From assembly GCF_900059565.1 (NCBI RefSeq), contig NZ_FIZW01000002.1, forward strand, positions 868,001-932,000: DNA of 64,000 bases, read 5' to 3'. Within the stretch, counting starts at the first letter, position 1, and the number at the start of each line of letters is the position of its first letter. This document shows, one piece after another, positions 54,801-63,967 of this stretch. The notes beneath the pieces are model-generated. The model was given only the letters and a program-made list of their open reading frames with translations. It searched no databases and had not been told where the DNA came from. Source of the stretch: Murdochiella massiliensis. GTDB lineage: Bacteria; Bacillota; Clostridia; Tissierellales; Peptoniphilaceae. Made by a program: the position numbers and the translations under genes.

Positions 54801-56261
54801 CATGAACACCGTGCAACGGCTTCCCAGATCCACCGGTTTCTCGGCAAAAAGTGCCGCCTGTTGAAATTCCTCTACGCGCATCCCGACGGAGGCGGAAAAG
54901 GTCGAGAGGAACGAACCACAGCCGGACGAACACGCTTCGTTAAGCTGAATCGAATCGATGACGCCATCCGAAATGTGCATGGCTTTCATATCCTGGCCGC
55001 CGATATCCAGAATGAAATCGACGTCGGGATCGTAGTAGTGTGCGGCGGTATAATGCGCGATAGTTTCCACTTCGCCGGTATCCACTGCAAGCGCCGCCCG
55101 AATAAAGTCCTCGCCATAGCCGGTAATACCGGAACAAGCGATGTAGGCATCATCATTCAACCGCGCATAAATTTCCTGCAAATGTTCGATAATATGCTCC
55201 AGCGGTCGTCCGCGGTTGGAGGAATAATGCGTATACAGAATTTGGTTATCTTCGCCGATGAGCACCATTTTGGCAGTGGTGGAGCCGGAGTCGATGCCCA
55301 AATACGTCGGTCCGTGATAGTCCGAAAGCGATCCGTAAACTTCCTTATTGGTCTCGTGGTCCTTGCGGAAGGCTTCGTACTCTTCCGGAGAGGTGAAAAG
55401 CGGTTCCATGAGCTTGCGCTCTTCGGTGACGAGCTCTTTTCCCGACGAAAAACGATCTACAATCCGTTGCAGATCCTGGATATCGGCTTCTTCCTGCGCA
55501 AGAAGGGCCGCCCCGCGAGCGACAAAGAGCTGTCCGTCTTCCGGGGTGGTAAACGTGTTGTTTTCGCTGCCGAGCGTTTCGATAAAGCGCACACGTAGCT
55601 GATCCAAAAAGTGCAGCGGGCCGCCCAAAAAGGTGATGTTGCCGCGAATGGGCCGTCCACAGGCAAGATTGGAAATGGTCTGGTTAACGACGGACTGGAA
55701 GACGCTCATGGCAATGTCTTCATGGGATGCGCCCTGATTGAGGAGCGCCTGAACATCGGTCTTGGCAAATACGCCGCAACGCGAGGCAATGGGATAGATT
55801 TTTTCGTATGCGGAGGCCATGGCGTTGAGCCCGGAAGCATCCGTGTCCAACAAACTCGCCATCTGGTCGATGAATGCACCCGTTCCTCCGGCACAGATGG
55901 AGTTCATTCGCTGCTCGACGCTGCCGGATAGATACGTGATCTTGGAATCTTCCCCGCCCAGTTCAATGATCACTTCCGTATGGGGAAGAAGTGCGCGGAT
56001 GGCCTTCGTTTCGGCAATGACTTCCTGTACAAAGGGAATTCCAAGGTAGTCCTCCAGAAACATCCCTCCGGAGCCGGTGACTGCAAGCTGAATCGGCGAA
56101 TTGCCGATGGCGTCCAGCAATTCCTGCATGACCTGCTCCACTGTTCGTTTGACGTCACTTTTATGTCGACGATAGACCGAAAAACAGATCCGATCTTCTT
56201 CGTCAAGACAGACGACCTTCACGGTAGTCGATCCCACATCCAATCCTGCGTGATAAAGCAT
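51870..56261 (-). CDS. Giant acyl-CoA dehydratase-activase-like protein (two BadF/HgdC ATPase domains, DUF2229, C-terminal HgdB-like part)
   Basis: A 1463-residue protein. The first ASKHA ATPase domain (about 1-260) starts AGLDVGSTTVKVVCLD and includes ELGGEDSKITYL and CAGGTGAFIDQMA. The second (about 315-570) starts LGIDSGSTTAKMVLIG and includes DIGGQDMKAMHI and NEACSSGCGSFLSTF. The CSSGCGSF and CAGGTGAF segments correspond to the [4Fe-4S]-coordinating region of HgdC. A DUF2229 region (about 640-880) begins with a Cys-rich ARCGRCTNNCALTI. The C-terminal 400 residues resemble dehydratase subunits (FGCGLDAVTSDQVQEIL). Activators of this kind push an electron onto 2-hydroxyacyl-CoA dehydratases by ATP hydrolysis. 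The giant fused version has no established substrate. It heads the cluster with fni, mrp, tkt and suf. Confidence 0.88.
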   Translation of the reverse strand: MLYHAGLDVGSTTVKVVCLDEEDRICFSVYRRHKSDVKRTVEQVMQELLDAIGNSPIQLAVTGSGGMFLEDYLGIPFVQEVIAETKAIRALLPHTEVIIELGGEDSKITYLSGSVEQRMNSICAGGTGAFIDQMASLLDTDASGLNAMASAYEKIYPIASRCGVFAKTDVQALLNQGASHEDIAMSVFQSVVNQTISNLACGRPIRGNITFLGGPLHFLDQLRVRFIETLGSENNTFTTPEDGQLFVARGAALLAQEEADIQDLQRIVDRFSSGKELVTEERKLMEPLFTSPEEYEAFRKDHETNKEVYGSLSDYHGPTYLGIDSGSTTAKMVLIGEDNQILYTHYSSNRGRPLEHIIEHLQEIYARLNDDAYIACSGITGYGEDFIRAALAVDTGEVETIAHYTAAHYYDPDVDFILDIGGQDMKAMHISDGVIDSIQLNEACSSGCGSFLSTFSASVGMRVEEFQQAALFAEKPVDLGSRCTVFMNSKVKQAQKEGSDVGDIAAGLCYSVIKNAIQKVIKVRDPKSLGKNLVVQGGTFYGDAILRAFEKVTGRHATRPAIAGLMGAMGMALIAKSRSTGESGIKTAQELADFTYTQKMARCGRCTNNCALTINVFSDGTRYISGNRCERGAGVVRKEKGLPNLYQYKYDRLFHYYSSIGEEQAKFPTVGLPRVLNMYENLPFWHTFFSRLGFPVELSGESSRAMYDKGLASISSETVCYPAKLVHGHIEDLVEKGVRLIFYPSVFYETKQFEKAVNQINCPVVIGFPEVIKNNVSALEEKGVTYLHPFLSFADERTLTERLIQVFAHFTVDGQTMEIPAAAIRRAVSAAWEEQKNYHRDIRREGQAALEWMKEHHAKGIVLSGRPYHVDKEVNHGIPELINGMGLAVLSEDSIAMNQQDVSEDLRVLDQWVYHSRLYRAAEFVTAHPDLEMIQLNSFGCGLDAVTSDQVQEILESKGKIYTLLKIDEVSNLGAVKIRIRSLLQALSGTDREEKRETSRRNDSYAPAKASFTKQMKKDGYTILVPNMAPDHFAILEQALAGEGYHFDFLTRVDQSVVDAGLKYVNNDSCYPSITVIGQMLEALESGKYDPDRTALLMTQTGGACRASNYVGYIRKGLADMGYPQVPVIALSVQGIEVSEGFSVGPSLLNKAGYALVAGDLVMRCANATRPYEKNAGQTDRLKDKWISRFAEFVVRPHRSLFKKLCVDCVEEFDTVPRVACVCPKAGIVGEILVKYLPEANNHLQKLLEDEGAEVIVPDLMDFMVYCFRNAKHKSDLLGKSKLLGFISSGLGVSAIEYYRKPARKALRASRHFQEPPYAKQIEDYAQEVVSLGHQYGEGWLLAGEMIELIEQGAPNIVCIQPFGCLPNHITGKGVMKAVREEHPEANIIAIDYDPGASEVNQINRVKLMMSSAWEVVGGRGDKKAMHHTEAHRTTDADSIDPPVILRREEENGEENYAQRTQR

Positions 56262-56382
56262 ATTTCCTCGTCTCTACTCCAAAATTCCGAAGGGTCGAAG
56301 GGTAAACCTTTCATTCCTTATCCATCTTCGGCAACCCTCTCCGTCTTTCCGACGGTTGTACAGTTTGTTCTTTCTATTATGG

Positions 56383-56428
56383 TATGGGCTCATCATATAC
56401 CCGTACAGGGAAAAGTGCTATGCCCATA
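56383..56428. promoter_or_regulatory. Inverted repeat in the divergent promoter region
   Basis: TATGGGC (56383-56389) and GCCCATA (56422-56428) are 32 bases apart, between the divergent activase and flavodiiron genes. A regulator site shared by both promoters is possible. No other feature is seen in this 285-bp gap. Confidence 0.35.
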
Positions 56429-56547
56429 GTATGTAATTTTTACCCATTTTCCGTCTCTTTCCCTTCCTCGGTATATGCACTACAATAAAGAAGGAAATTT
56501 GAACCGACGAGCCTTGCGGCTCGTGCATAAACCATGTAGGAGGATTC

Positions 56548-57792
56548 ATGAGTACCTATTGTACACCCGTAACGGACTGGCTGGCCTATGTCGGCGTGAA
56601 TGATCGTCTCAAACCCTTATTTGAAAACCAATGGCCGCTTCCGAAAGGAGTTGCCTATAATGCCTATCTGGCAAAAGACGAAAAGACCGCTCTGCTTGAT
56701 TCGGTGGATGCCCATCAGGCGGATGATTTCATGACGAAAGTGCGCACCGCCCTCGGCGATCGCACGCTGGATTACTTCGTCATCCATCACGTCGAGCCGG
56801 ATCATTCTTCGACCATTCCACTGGTTCGTCGCTATTATCCCAATGTGACGCTTGTTGGGAATAAAAAGACGTTCACGATGCTCAACCAGTTCTATGGCAT
56901 CGATGAAGAAAATACGCTCGTGGTTGGCGAAGGCGATACGCTTTCTCTTGGCCAACACACCCTCACCTTCCACATGACCCCCATGACGCACTGGCCGGAA
57001 TCCATGGTCAGCTACGAAGAAACCGACGGCATCCTCTTCTCGCAAGATATTTTCGGCGGCTTCGGGGCGCTGGACGGAAAGATCTTCGACGATGAGATCG
57101 GCGACATTGAAACCGTCTATGCGGAAGCCTGCCGCTACTACACCAATATTGTCGGCAAATATTCCCGTATGGCCGCAAAGGCCCTGAAAAAGCTGGAAAG
57201 CCTGACGATCAACATGATTTGTCCGGTGCACGGCCCCATTTGGCGTACGCATCCGGAACACATCATGGCGCTTTACACCAACCTGGCCAATTGGCGTTCT
57301 CAGAACGGGGTCGTTATCGCTTTCGGTTCCATGTACGGCAACACCGAGCACATGGCGGACATGCTGGCGCGCTTCCTGTCGGAAGAGGGCGTAAAAAACA
57401 TTCACCTCTATGATGTGACAAAAACGCATCCGTCGGTAATCTCGACGGATGTCTGGAAATATCGCGGGTTTATCGCCTGCGCACCGACCTATAACAACGC
57501 GCTGTTCCTGCCCATGCGCACGCTCTTCGACATTTTGGCCGAAAACAAGATGCAGAACAAAACCGTGGGCATTGTCGGCAACTATTCCTGGAGCGGCGGC
57601 GCCGTAAAGGAAATGCAGGCATGGTTGGAAAAACAGCCGTTTGAAGTCATCGAGCCCGTCGTTGAGGCGAAGAGCGCTGCGACACAAGAGGATCTGGAAC
57701 AACTCCGCGCCCTGGCCAAGGCCATGGCGGAGAATCTGGACGCCCATGCGGAAACCGACAACGTGAATTACTATTCGCATATCGGGGAATAA
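56548..57792 (+). CDS. Flavodiiron protein, FprA family (second paralogue)
   Basis: A 414-residue A-type flavoprotein related to the one at 10179-11387 along its length. Diiron ligands H81-x-E83-x-D85-H86 (HHVEPDHSST) and the flavodoxin FMN loop GSMYGNTEH are intact. It should reduce O2 or NO with electrons from rubredoxin or a rubredoxin-like donor. GTAGGAGG precedes the ATG. Unlike the first copy it has no rubredoxin gene beside it; it is followed by gpmI. Two copies may be specialised for O2 and NO, or for different donors. Confidence 0.93.
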   Translation: MSTYCTPVTDWLAYVGVNDRLKPLFENQWPLPKGVAYNAYLAKDEKTALLDSVDAHQADDFMTKVRTALGDRTLDYFVIHHVEPDHSSTIPLVRRYYPNVTLVGNKKTFTMLNQFYGIDEENTLVVGEGDTLSLGQHTLTFHMTPMTHWPESMVSYEETDGILFSQDIFGGFGALDGKIFDDEIGDIETVYAEACRYYTNIVGKYSRMAAKALKKLESLTINMICPVHGPIWRTHPEHIMALYTNLANWRSQNGVVIAFGSMYGNTEHMADMLARFLSEEGVKNIHLYDVTKTHPSVISTDVWKYRGFIACAPTYNNALFLPMRTLFDILAENKMQNKTVGIVGNYSWSGGAVKEMQAWLEKQPFEVIEPVVEAKSAATQEDLEQLRALAKAMAENLDAHAETDNVNYYSHIGE

Positions 57793-57848
57793 GCCCTGCG
57801 CCATGCCAACGCAGCGCAGTGAAATAGATAGAAAGGAATCCACAACGT

Positions 57849-59453
57849 ATGGAATTACCGAAGAAAAAAGTAGTGCTCATCGTCATGGACGGTGTGGGCA
57901 TCAGCCCTGTAGATAAAGAAGCCGGCGACGCGGTAAAAGCCGCGCATACGCCCATGTTGGATGAGCTTCGCAAAGAGTATCCCTGGATTATGCTTCGTGC
58001 GCATGGCGTAGCGGTCGGTCTTCCGACGGACGACGACATGGGCAATTCGGAGGTCGGCCACAATGCCATCGGATGTGGCCAGATTTATGCGCAGGGAGCA
58101 AAGCTCGTGAACCAGTCCATTGCGGACGGTTCCTTGTTTTCCTCGGCCACGTGGAAGGAGACGCTTGCCTATGCGCTTTCGCATGACGGCGCGCTGCATT
58201 TCATCGGTCTGCTTTCGGACGGCAACGTCCATTCCCACATGGATCATTTGATGGCAATGGTTACCGCCGCAAAAGCTGCCGGTATTCGGCGTGTCTTTAT
58301 TCACGCCCTGTTGGACGGCCGTGATGTGCCACCGACCTCCGGTGAAACCTATCTCACCCAACTGGAAAATTTCCTGGCTACGCTTAATGACGACACGTTT
58401 CACGGAGCCATTGCCAGCGGCGGCGGTCGCATGACAACGACCATGGATCGCTACAAAGCGGATTGGTCCATGGTTGCGCGCGGCTGGGATGCCCAGGTGC
58501 ACGGAAAAACTGCGGACGGCCGGCTGTTCCCTTCCGCCCTTGACGCCTACCGCACGCTGCGCGAAGAAACCGGCGAGGTGGATCAGAATCTTCCCGCCTT
58601 TGTCATCGGTGAAAACGGACAACCCGTCGGCGCTATGCAGGACGGCGACAGTGTGATCTTCTATAATTTCCGCGGCGATCGTGCCATTGAGGTTTCGATG
58701 GCCTTCGAAGAGGAGGACTTCACTGCCTTTGATCGCGGGGTGCAGCCGAAAGTCTACTATGCCGGAATGCTGGAATACGACGGCGATTTGCACATTCCGC
58801 ATCACTATCTGGTCAATCCGCCGAAAATCACGAATACCTTGACGGAATTTCTCGTTTCCAAGGGCATCAACGAATTTGCCTGTGCAGAAACCCAAAAATT
58901 CGGTCATGTTACCTATTTCTGGAACGGTAACAATTCCGAAAAAGTTTCCAAAACGCTGGAAACCTGGGTGGAAGTGCCTTCCGATAATGTTCCCTTCGAC
59001 CAGCGCCCCTGGATGAAATCCGCCGAAGTGACGGATCAGCTCCTTAAAGCCATTCAAAGCGAACAATACGGTTTCTTGCGTGTCAACTACGCCAACGGCG
59101 ACATGGTCGGGCATACCGGCGTCTTCCGTTCGGCTGAAATTGCCATCGAAAGCGTCGACCTTGCCCTTTCCCGCGTCGTGCCCGTCGCGCTTGCCCATGG
59201 CTACACCGTTCTCATCACTGCCGATCACGGCAACTCCGATGACATGCTCCAAAAAACCAAAGCCGGCACACTCGAGCCGAAAACCTCTCACTCCCTCAAC
59301 CCCGTTCCCTTCATCGCGGTCAGCCCCGACAACGACGTCGTTCTCGACGAATCCGTGTCCAACCGCGCCGGCCTCGCCAACATCGCTGCGACCGTCGTGG
59401 AGCTGATGGGCTATGAGAAGCCGGATTGCTGGGAAAAGTCAGTGCTGAAGTAA
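57849..59453 (+). CDS. gpmI: 2,3-bisphosphoglycerate-independent phosphoglycerate mutase
   Basis: A 534-residue di-manganese enzyme of glycolysis that interconverts 3- and 2-phosphoglycerate. Its alkaline phosphatase-like metal-binding motifs are present: VLIVMDGVGIS, DMGNSEVGHNAIG with the phosphorylated Ser, LLDGRDVPPTSG, and the C-terminal LITADHGNSDDM and KTSHSLNPVPF. The length is slightly above the usual 510. AAAGGAA precedes the ATG, 57 bp after fprA2. Confidence 0.96.
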   Translation: MELPKKKVVLIVMDGVGISPVDKEAGDAVKAAHTPMLDELRKEYPWIMLRAHGVAVGLPTDDDMGNSEVGHNAIGCGQIYAQGAKLVNQSIADGSLFSSATWKETLAYALSHDGALHFIGLLSDGNVHSHMDHLMAMVTAAKAAGIRRVFIHALLDGRDVPPTSGETYLTQLENFLATLNDDTFHGAIASGGGRMTTTMDRYKADWSMVARGWDAQVHGKTADGRLFPSALDAYRTLREETGEVDQNLPAFVIGENGQPVGAMQDGDSVIFYNFRGDRAIEVSMAFEEEDFTAFDRGVQPKVYYAGMLEYDGDLHIPHHYLVNPPKITNTLTEFLVSKGINEFACAETQKFGHVTYFWNGNNSEKVSKTLETWVEVPSDNVPFDQRPWMKSAEVTDQLLKAIQSEQYGFLRVNYANGDMVGHTGVFRSAEIAIESVDLALSRVVPVALAHGYTVLITADHGNSDDMLQKTKAGTLEPKTSHSLNPVPFIAVSPDNDVVLDESVSNRAGLANIAATVVELMGYEKPDCWEKSVLK

Positions 59454-59487
59454 CAGAGAGAAGGAAATATTTTCTCGCAAATCAAAA

Positions 59488-59525
59488 GGAAGCGACGGGC
59501 AGCTGTCGCTTCCTTCTTTTTTTCG
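59488..59525 (+). terminator. Terminator after gpmI
   Basis: GGAAGCGAC (59488-59496) pairs with GTCGCTTCC (59505-59513) and is followed by TTC and a T run. Confidence 0.93.
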
Positions 59526-59593
59526 TATGTCGGCAACTGCTGTTGCATCAGCACTTTTCTGCCCCTCCGTGGTTAGTAAACATTTTATCACTT

Positions 59594-60161
59594 TGCCAGA
59601 GTTCGCCAAGAGCGCCCAGGTCCTGGCTGACAACGCTTTCTGCGTCCAGCCAGAGTTTTCTTGAGCTTTACCGCCCTGGCTGGCATACGCTTCTTCCACG
59701 AGCCAGGGTTCCACAAGGGTGACCAAGCCCTGGCTTGCGAGCGTAGTTATTGCGTGCCAGGGTCAAAAGGAGTACCTCTGACCCTGGCTTGCGCACGTTT
59801 CTTCCGCGAGCCAGGGTTCCACAGGGATGTTGAGCCCTGGTTGGCAATGTTTTTTCCGTCCAGCCAGGGTCTTCTTAAGCTTTCCGTCCCTGGCTGTCAT
59901 ACGTTTCTTCCGAGAGCCAGGGTTCTCCGGAGGTGACCAAGCCCCGGCTGACTAACTTTTCTGCGTCCAGCCAGGGTCCCCGAGATCGGTGAAGAAAAAT
60001 TTAGCCCTGGCCAGCAATGTTTTTTCTTCCCAGCCAGGGTCACGCGAATCATCGAGATAAAATTTAGCCCTGGCTCAGTGACTATTCCTTCTCCAACCAG
60101 GGGCGAAGATAGTCGAGGACAGAAAAAGCTCTGGTCGGCAACCATGTTGTCGGCCAGAGCT
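59594..60161. repeat. Family A 54-bp hairpin array (copy A6), with diverged end units
   Basis: About 21 arms at 26-27 bp intervals between gpmI and the convergent glycosyltransferase gene. The first units read TCCTGGCT/AGCCAGAG. In the last unit both arms have changed together (CTCTGGTC 60129-60136 and GGCCAGAG 60152-60159), keeping the pairing. A short tail-like TACGTATTTTGC follows. Confidence 0.92.
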
Positions 60162-60232
60162 ATACGTATTTTGCTTTCCAAATCAAACCATTATCGCCGG
60201 TTTCAACAGGATAAAAAAGAATGCGAGGATTT

Positions 60233-61159
60233 TTACTCCTCCGACGTATACTCTTCCGACACCAAATAGCGCGGACGCCGTTTGACTTCTTCCGCAATCT
60301 GGGCAATGTAAAAGCCGATGATGCCGAGGCTGAACATGATGATGCTGCCGGTAAACATCAGGAGAATAATGACGGTGGTGAATCCGCCCAGAGCGCGACC
60401 GAAGAGCTTCTGTACGAGCGCGATAATCGAGAGAATGCCAGCAAAAACAAAGAAAATGGCCCCCATGAAGGTAACGAGCTGCATGGGAAGAACGGAGAAG
60501 GATGCAATGTTTCGCATAGCATAACGGAAAAGTGAAAACGTCGACCATTTGGATTCGCCGTATTGGCGATCCTGCACGCGGTAGTACACTGTCGCGCGCG
60601 AATAGCCGGCCCAGAAGGACATCGCGCGAAAGAAGGTATTGCGCTCAGGCATGCGGTTTAAGGCGTCAACCACCTTGCGATCCAACAGCTTAAAATCGGA
60701 GCTGTCTTCCATATTTAAGCCCGAGAAGCGACTGATCAAACGATAAAACAGCTTGGAAAAGCCGCGATGCGCGCCGGTTTCTTCCCCGCGGTCTTCTTTA
60801 ATCCCCTCCACCACTTCATAGCCCTGTTTCCACAATGCGACCATATCCAAAATCTTTTCCGGGGGATGCTGCAGATCGGCATCCATAACCACAACGCAAT
60901 CGCCCTTTGCCGCCTCAAGACCGGCAAAAATTGCCGCCTCTTTACCGAAATTGCGGCTGAAATGAATCCCTCGCACGCGGTTTTCATTATTCACCGGGCG
61001 GAGTTGTTGAATAATTTCCCACGTTTTATCCACAGAGCCGTCATCCACAAACACCAGCTCAACGGGCATATCCAGAGGAGAAAGCGTCTGTTCCAATGTT
61101 TTAAACGTGACGGCCAACCCTGCTTGTTCATTATATGCAGGAATGATTACCGAAAGCAT
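60233..61159 (-). CDS. Family 2 glycosyltransferase with two C-terminal membrane segments (polyprenyl-phosphate type)
   Basis: A 308-residue GT2 enzyme of the DPM1/GtrB/ArnC type. It has the N-terminal LSVIIPAYNEQAGL, VFVDDGSVDKTW and the metal/nucleotide motif VVMDADLQHPPEKI. Two hydrophobic segments lie near the C-terminus (about 230-295), as in enzymes that transfer sugar from a nucleotide to a polyprenyl phosphate for cell-surface modification. The sugar is unknown. The stop lies about 70 bp beyond the end of array A6. Confidence 0.9.
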   Translation of the reverse strand: MLSVIIPAYNEQAGLAVTFKTLEQTLSPLDMPVELVFVDDGSVDKTWEIIQQLRPVNNENRVRGIHFSRNFGKEAAIFAGLEAAKGDCVVVMDADLQHPPEKILDMVALWKQGYEVVEGIKEDRGEETGAHRGFSKLFYRLISRFSGLNMEDSSDFKLLDRKVVDALNRMPERNTFFRAMSFWAGYSRATVYYRVQDRQYGESKWSTFSLFRYAMRNIASFSVLPMQLVTFMGAIFFVFAGILSIIALVQKLFGRALGGFTTVIILLMFTGSIIMFSLGIIGFYIAQIAEEVKRRPRYLVSEEYTSEE

Positions 61160-61334
61160 TGCCCCTCCTTGATCTCTTCGTTTTTATATCGCATTTGCCA
61201 ACTAAGTTATTGACTTTTACACCGACGATTATCCTAACGCTTACGGCGGTCTCTTTGTTCGCCTTCGTGTTCATCTTATATCGCCTTCATGTAGACCTTG
61301 TGTTGGCGTTCTGTCGGCTTTCCCTATCGCCTTC

Positions 61335-62993
61335 CTATTTTCCTTCGCCAATGCGCATGAGCCGTTTATCTGCATTGTTTTTGAGCAGAATCGTCAGGAC
61401 AAAACCCGAGAGCACATAAAGGCCGGCAAAAACCGCACCTGCTGCCTGCAAATGACCGGTGACGATCAGAGGAATCGCCAGCATCATCATCGCAAAGGTC
61501 TTGATTTGGGAAAGGATTACATTTTTATTCTGTTTCATTACGGCCAACTCATCCATCCAATCCAGTTTCGGCGAATAGATATCGATGCACAAATCCCACA
61601 TAAGCATTCCGTAGCCGGTAAAAAGAGACACGACCGCCAGGGTAAGATGCACCAACGGTACAAACGGAAACAGAGCAAAGCAGACTATCCACAAAAGAAC
61701 CATCGGCACAAAGCCGAAGATTGCGCTTCCCAGGAACTTGCCCATGAAAAGCGTAAATGCCGGTACCGGAACCGATTTAAGAAAATCCAAATGCCGAGCG
61801 TCACGCGAAATGGTCGTGGAAACAAGCGCTCCCATTGTACCAAAGAGGGCAATCGACAGGCCTGCAAGAATTCCTATACTAAAGGCGGTCGAGGGCGTAT
61901 CCGTAAAGGTGAGAAACAACTCACGAAGGATGGACAAATCAGCGGAATGTCCGCTACGTACAAGTCCGACAATCGCACCGCCTGCCGTTACCCCAATCAT
62001 GACATAGGGCATGATAACCGCATTGAGTACAAAGACAGGAACACGCAAAATGCCCTTGGCTTCACGGGAAATCAAACTCAACAAGGCGCCGCGTTCTTTT
62101 TTTGTAGAGGTTTGCAGGGCTTCTGCAGAGAGTGCTTTACCATGGTCTGCTCCTCGCAGGGAAAGGAGAATGGGAAAGTACAGCTTTGAAGCCAGTAAGA
62201 ACGTCACGCCCATCCAGAGAACACTGGTCAGAAACATCATGCCATACGCACCGGCAACGGCTTCCGACCCGCCAAACGCCATATCCTGTCCATAACGGAT
62301 GACCGGAAAGAGAAAGCCAAGCCATTTCGGCGTCGTCTGCGATATACCGTTTACATTCGCCAATTGTGTAGAGAATTGCATGGAAAGGGACACCGCGATA
62401 GCACCGATCATTGTGATAATGCCGGTAAAAAACGTCAGACGTTTTTCGTTGCGTAAAAAAGGGGCGACTTGCAGCAACAGCAGCAGGACAACGGTCACCA
62501 GACATACCGGAACAACGGGCAACAGAAAGAAAACAATCACCCAAGCCAAGAGACTTTGCACAGAAAATGCCGAAACAATACCGGCAAGAGCAATCGGCAA
62601 AAAGACGAGCAGTTGCATCAAATAGGATTGAAGCAAGAGACTGACGAGCTTAGCGCCTAAAATCTCTCTTGGCGATAAAGGCATGGCTAAATAAACCTTC
62701 GCATCCGACGAATAAAATAGCGTTGAGGAGGCAAAGGAAAAAATAACTGTCGTCGTCATCGCCAGGCCCATCACGCAACCATACGCAAAATACGGCGACA
62801 TCAGCCCTTGTCGCGCAGATTCTCTTGCTATTGAGAAGCCGCTAATAAAGAACATTGCGCCGGCAAAGAGGAAGATCGCAACCGTTCCCAAAAGGCCGTT
62901 GCTTTTCGACTTTTTGTTTCGGTTTAGCGTCTGGCCGCTGCGGTTGAGCGACAGGATGACGTTGATTTTCACCAAACTCCAAAAACGGCTCAT
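61335..62993 (-). CDS. ABC-2 type exporter permease
   Basis: A 552-residue protein with about 11-12 hydrophobic segments and no enzymatic motif, resembling large permeases of two-gene ABC exporters. A conserved-looking AMPLSPREILGAKL motif (about 100-113) occurs in this type. Its start overlaps the end of the ATPase gene by four bases, so the two form one transporter. The substrate is unknown. Confidence 0.85.
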   Translation of the reverse strand: MSRFWSLVKINVILSLNRSGQTLNRNKKSKSNGLLGTVAIFLFAGAMFFISGFSIARESARQGLMSPYFAYGCVMGLAMTTTVIFSFASSTLFYSSDAKVYLAMPLSPREILGAKLVSLLLQSYLMQLLVFLPIALAGIVSAFSVQSLLAWVIVFFLLPVVPVCLVTVVLLLLLQVAPFLRNEKRLTFFTGIITMIGAIAVSLSMQFSTQLANVNGISQTTPKWLGFLFPVIRYGQDMAFGGSEAVAGAYGMMFLTSVLWMGVTFLLASKLYFPILLSLRGADHGKALSAEALQTSTKKERGALLSLISREAKGILRVPVFVLNAVIMPYVMIGVTAGGAIVGLVRSGHSADLSILRELFLTFTDTPSTAFSIGILAGLSIALFGTMGALVSTTISRDARHLDFLKSVPVPAFTLFMGKFLGSAIFGFVPMVLLWIVCFALFPFVPLVHLTLAVVSLFTGYGMLMWDLCIDIYSPKLDWMDELAVMKQNKNVILSQIKTFAMMMLAIPLIVTGHLQAAGAVFAGLYVLSGFVLTILLKNNADKRLMRIGEGK

Positions 62994-63826
62994 GCTTCCT
63001 GTCCTTCCTGCGGTTCCTGTTCTTTCTGCAGTTCCTGTTCGTTCTGTGCATCTTGCCCGGTCGCAGGGTTTCCACCGTCTTGCGCATCTTGACCATCTTC
63101 TGTCAAAACACGGGATTCCGTCACGCGCAGGAAGATCTGCTCCAGCGTCAGGTTCGGATATTGCTGTTGCAAGGCTTCCAACGTTCCGGTGTATTTCATC
63201 TGTCCTTTATTGATGATGGCAATGCGGTCACAAAGTTTTTCCGCTACTTCAAGGACGTGCGTCGAAAACAGCACAATGTTGCCCTTCGCCGCGTGCTCCT
63301 TCATGCGTTTTTTGAGCAGGAAGGATGCCTGCGGATCCAACCCGGTCATCGGCTCATCCATAATCCAAATATTCGGCTCATGCATTAGAGCGGCAATGAT
63401 ATGAATCTTCTGTTGCATACCATGAGAATACGAGGAAATACGATCCCCGATCGCCTCACGCATCTCAAACGTGTCCAGCAGTTCCAAAAGACGTCCTTCA
63501 CGTTCTTCTTTCGGTACGCGATAGATATCACAGATAAAATTAATGTATTCCGTCCCTTTTAGCGCCGTAAAGAGATCGGGATCATCGGAAACATACGCAA
63601 ACTGCTCCTTCGCCTTGATGGGATCACGTTTAAGATCAATGCCGTTGATGGTAATTTTCCCTTCATCCGGGCGAAGAATGCCGCAAAGCATTCGGATAGT
63701 AGTCGTTTTTCCGGCACCGTTCGGGCCGATAAAACCGGTAATGGTTCCCGGTTCCAACGTCAGGGAAAGATGGTCAACGGCGACCTTGTCGCCGAATGTT
63801 TTCGTAATGCCTTGCAGTTCGATCAT
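62990..63826 (-). CDS. ABC exporter ATP-binding protein with Gln/Glu-rich tail
   Basis: A 278-residue ATPase. It has Walker A GPNGAGKTTTIRML, signature YSHGMQQKIHIIAAL and Walker B NIWIMDEPMTGLDPQA. The first 240 residues are a standard DrrA/CcmA-like domain. The last 37 residues are low-complexity, with repeated QDAQ, QEPQ and QKEQ-type units, and have no counterpart in the family. TAAGGAGG precedes the ATG. It works with the permease encoded immediately downstream. Confidence 0.92.
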   Translation of the reverse strand: MIELQGITKTFGDKVAVDHLSLTLEPGTITGFIGPNGAGKTTTIRMLCGILRPDEGKITINGIDLKRDPIKAKEQFAYVSDDPDLFTALKGTEYINFICDIYRVPKEEREGRLLELLDTFEMREAIGDRISSYSHGMQQKIHIIAALMHEPNIWIMDEPMTGLDPQASFLLKKRMKEHAAKGNIVLFSTHVLEVAEKLCDRIAIINKGQMKYTGTLEALQQQYPNLTLEQIFLRVTESRVLTEDGQDAQDGGNPATGQDAQNEQELQKEQEPQEGQEA

Positions 63827-63967
63827 GATGCCTCCTTAGGTTGCGGTTAACATACGCAACTATTGTGTCATGTTTTTTGTTCGCGCGCAATGCAAAATCG
63901 CATTGCATTGACTGTGTTCTGTAGCGATACAATTGATGTGATACCAAAAAGAGAAAAATATAGAGGG

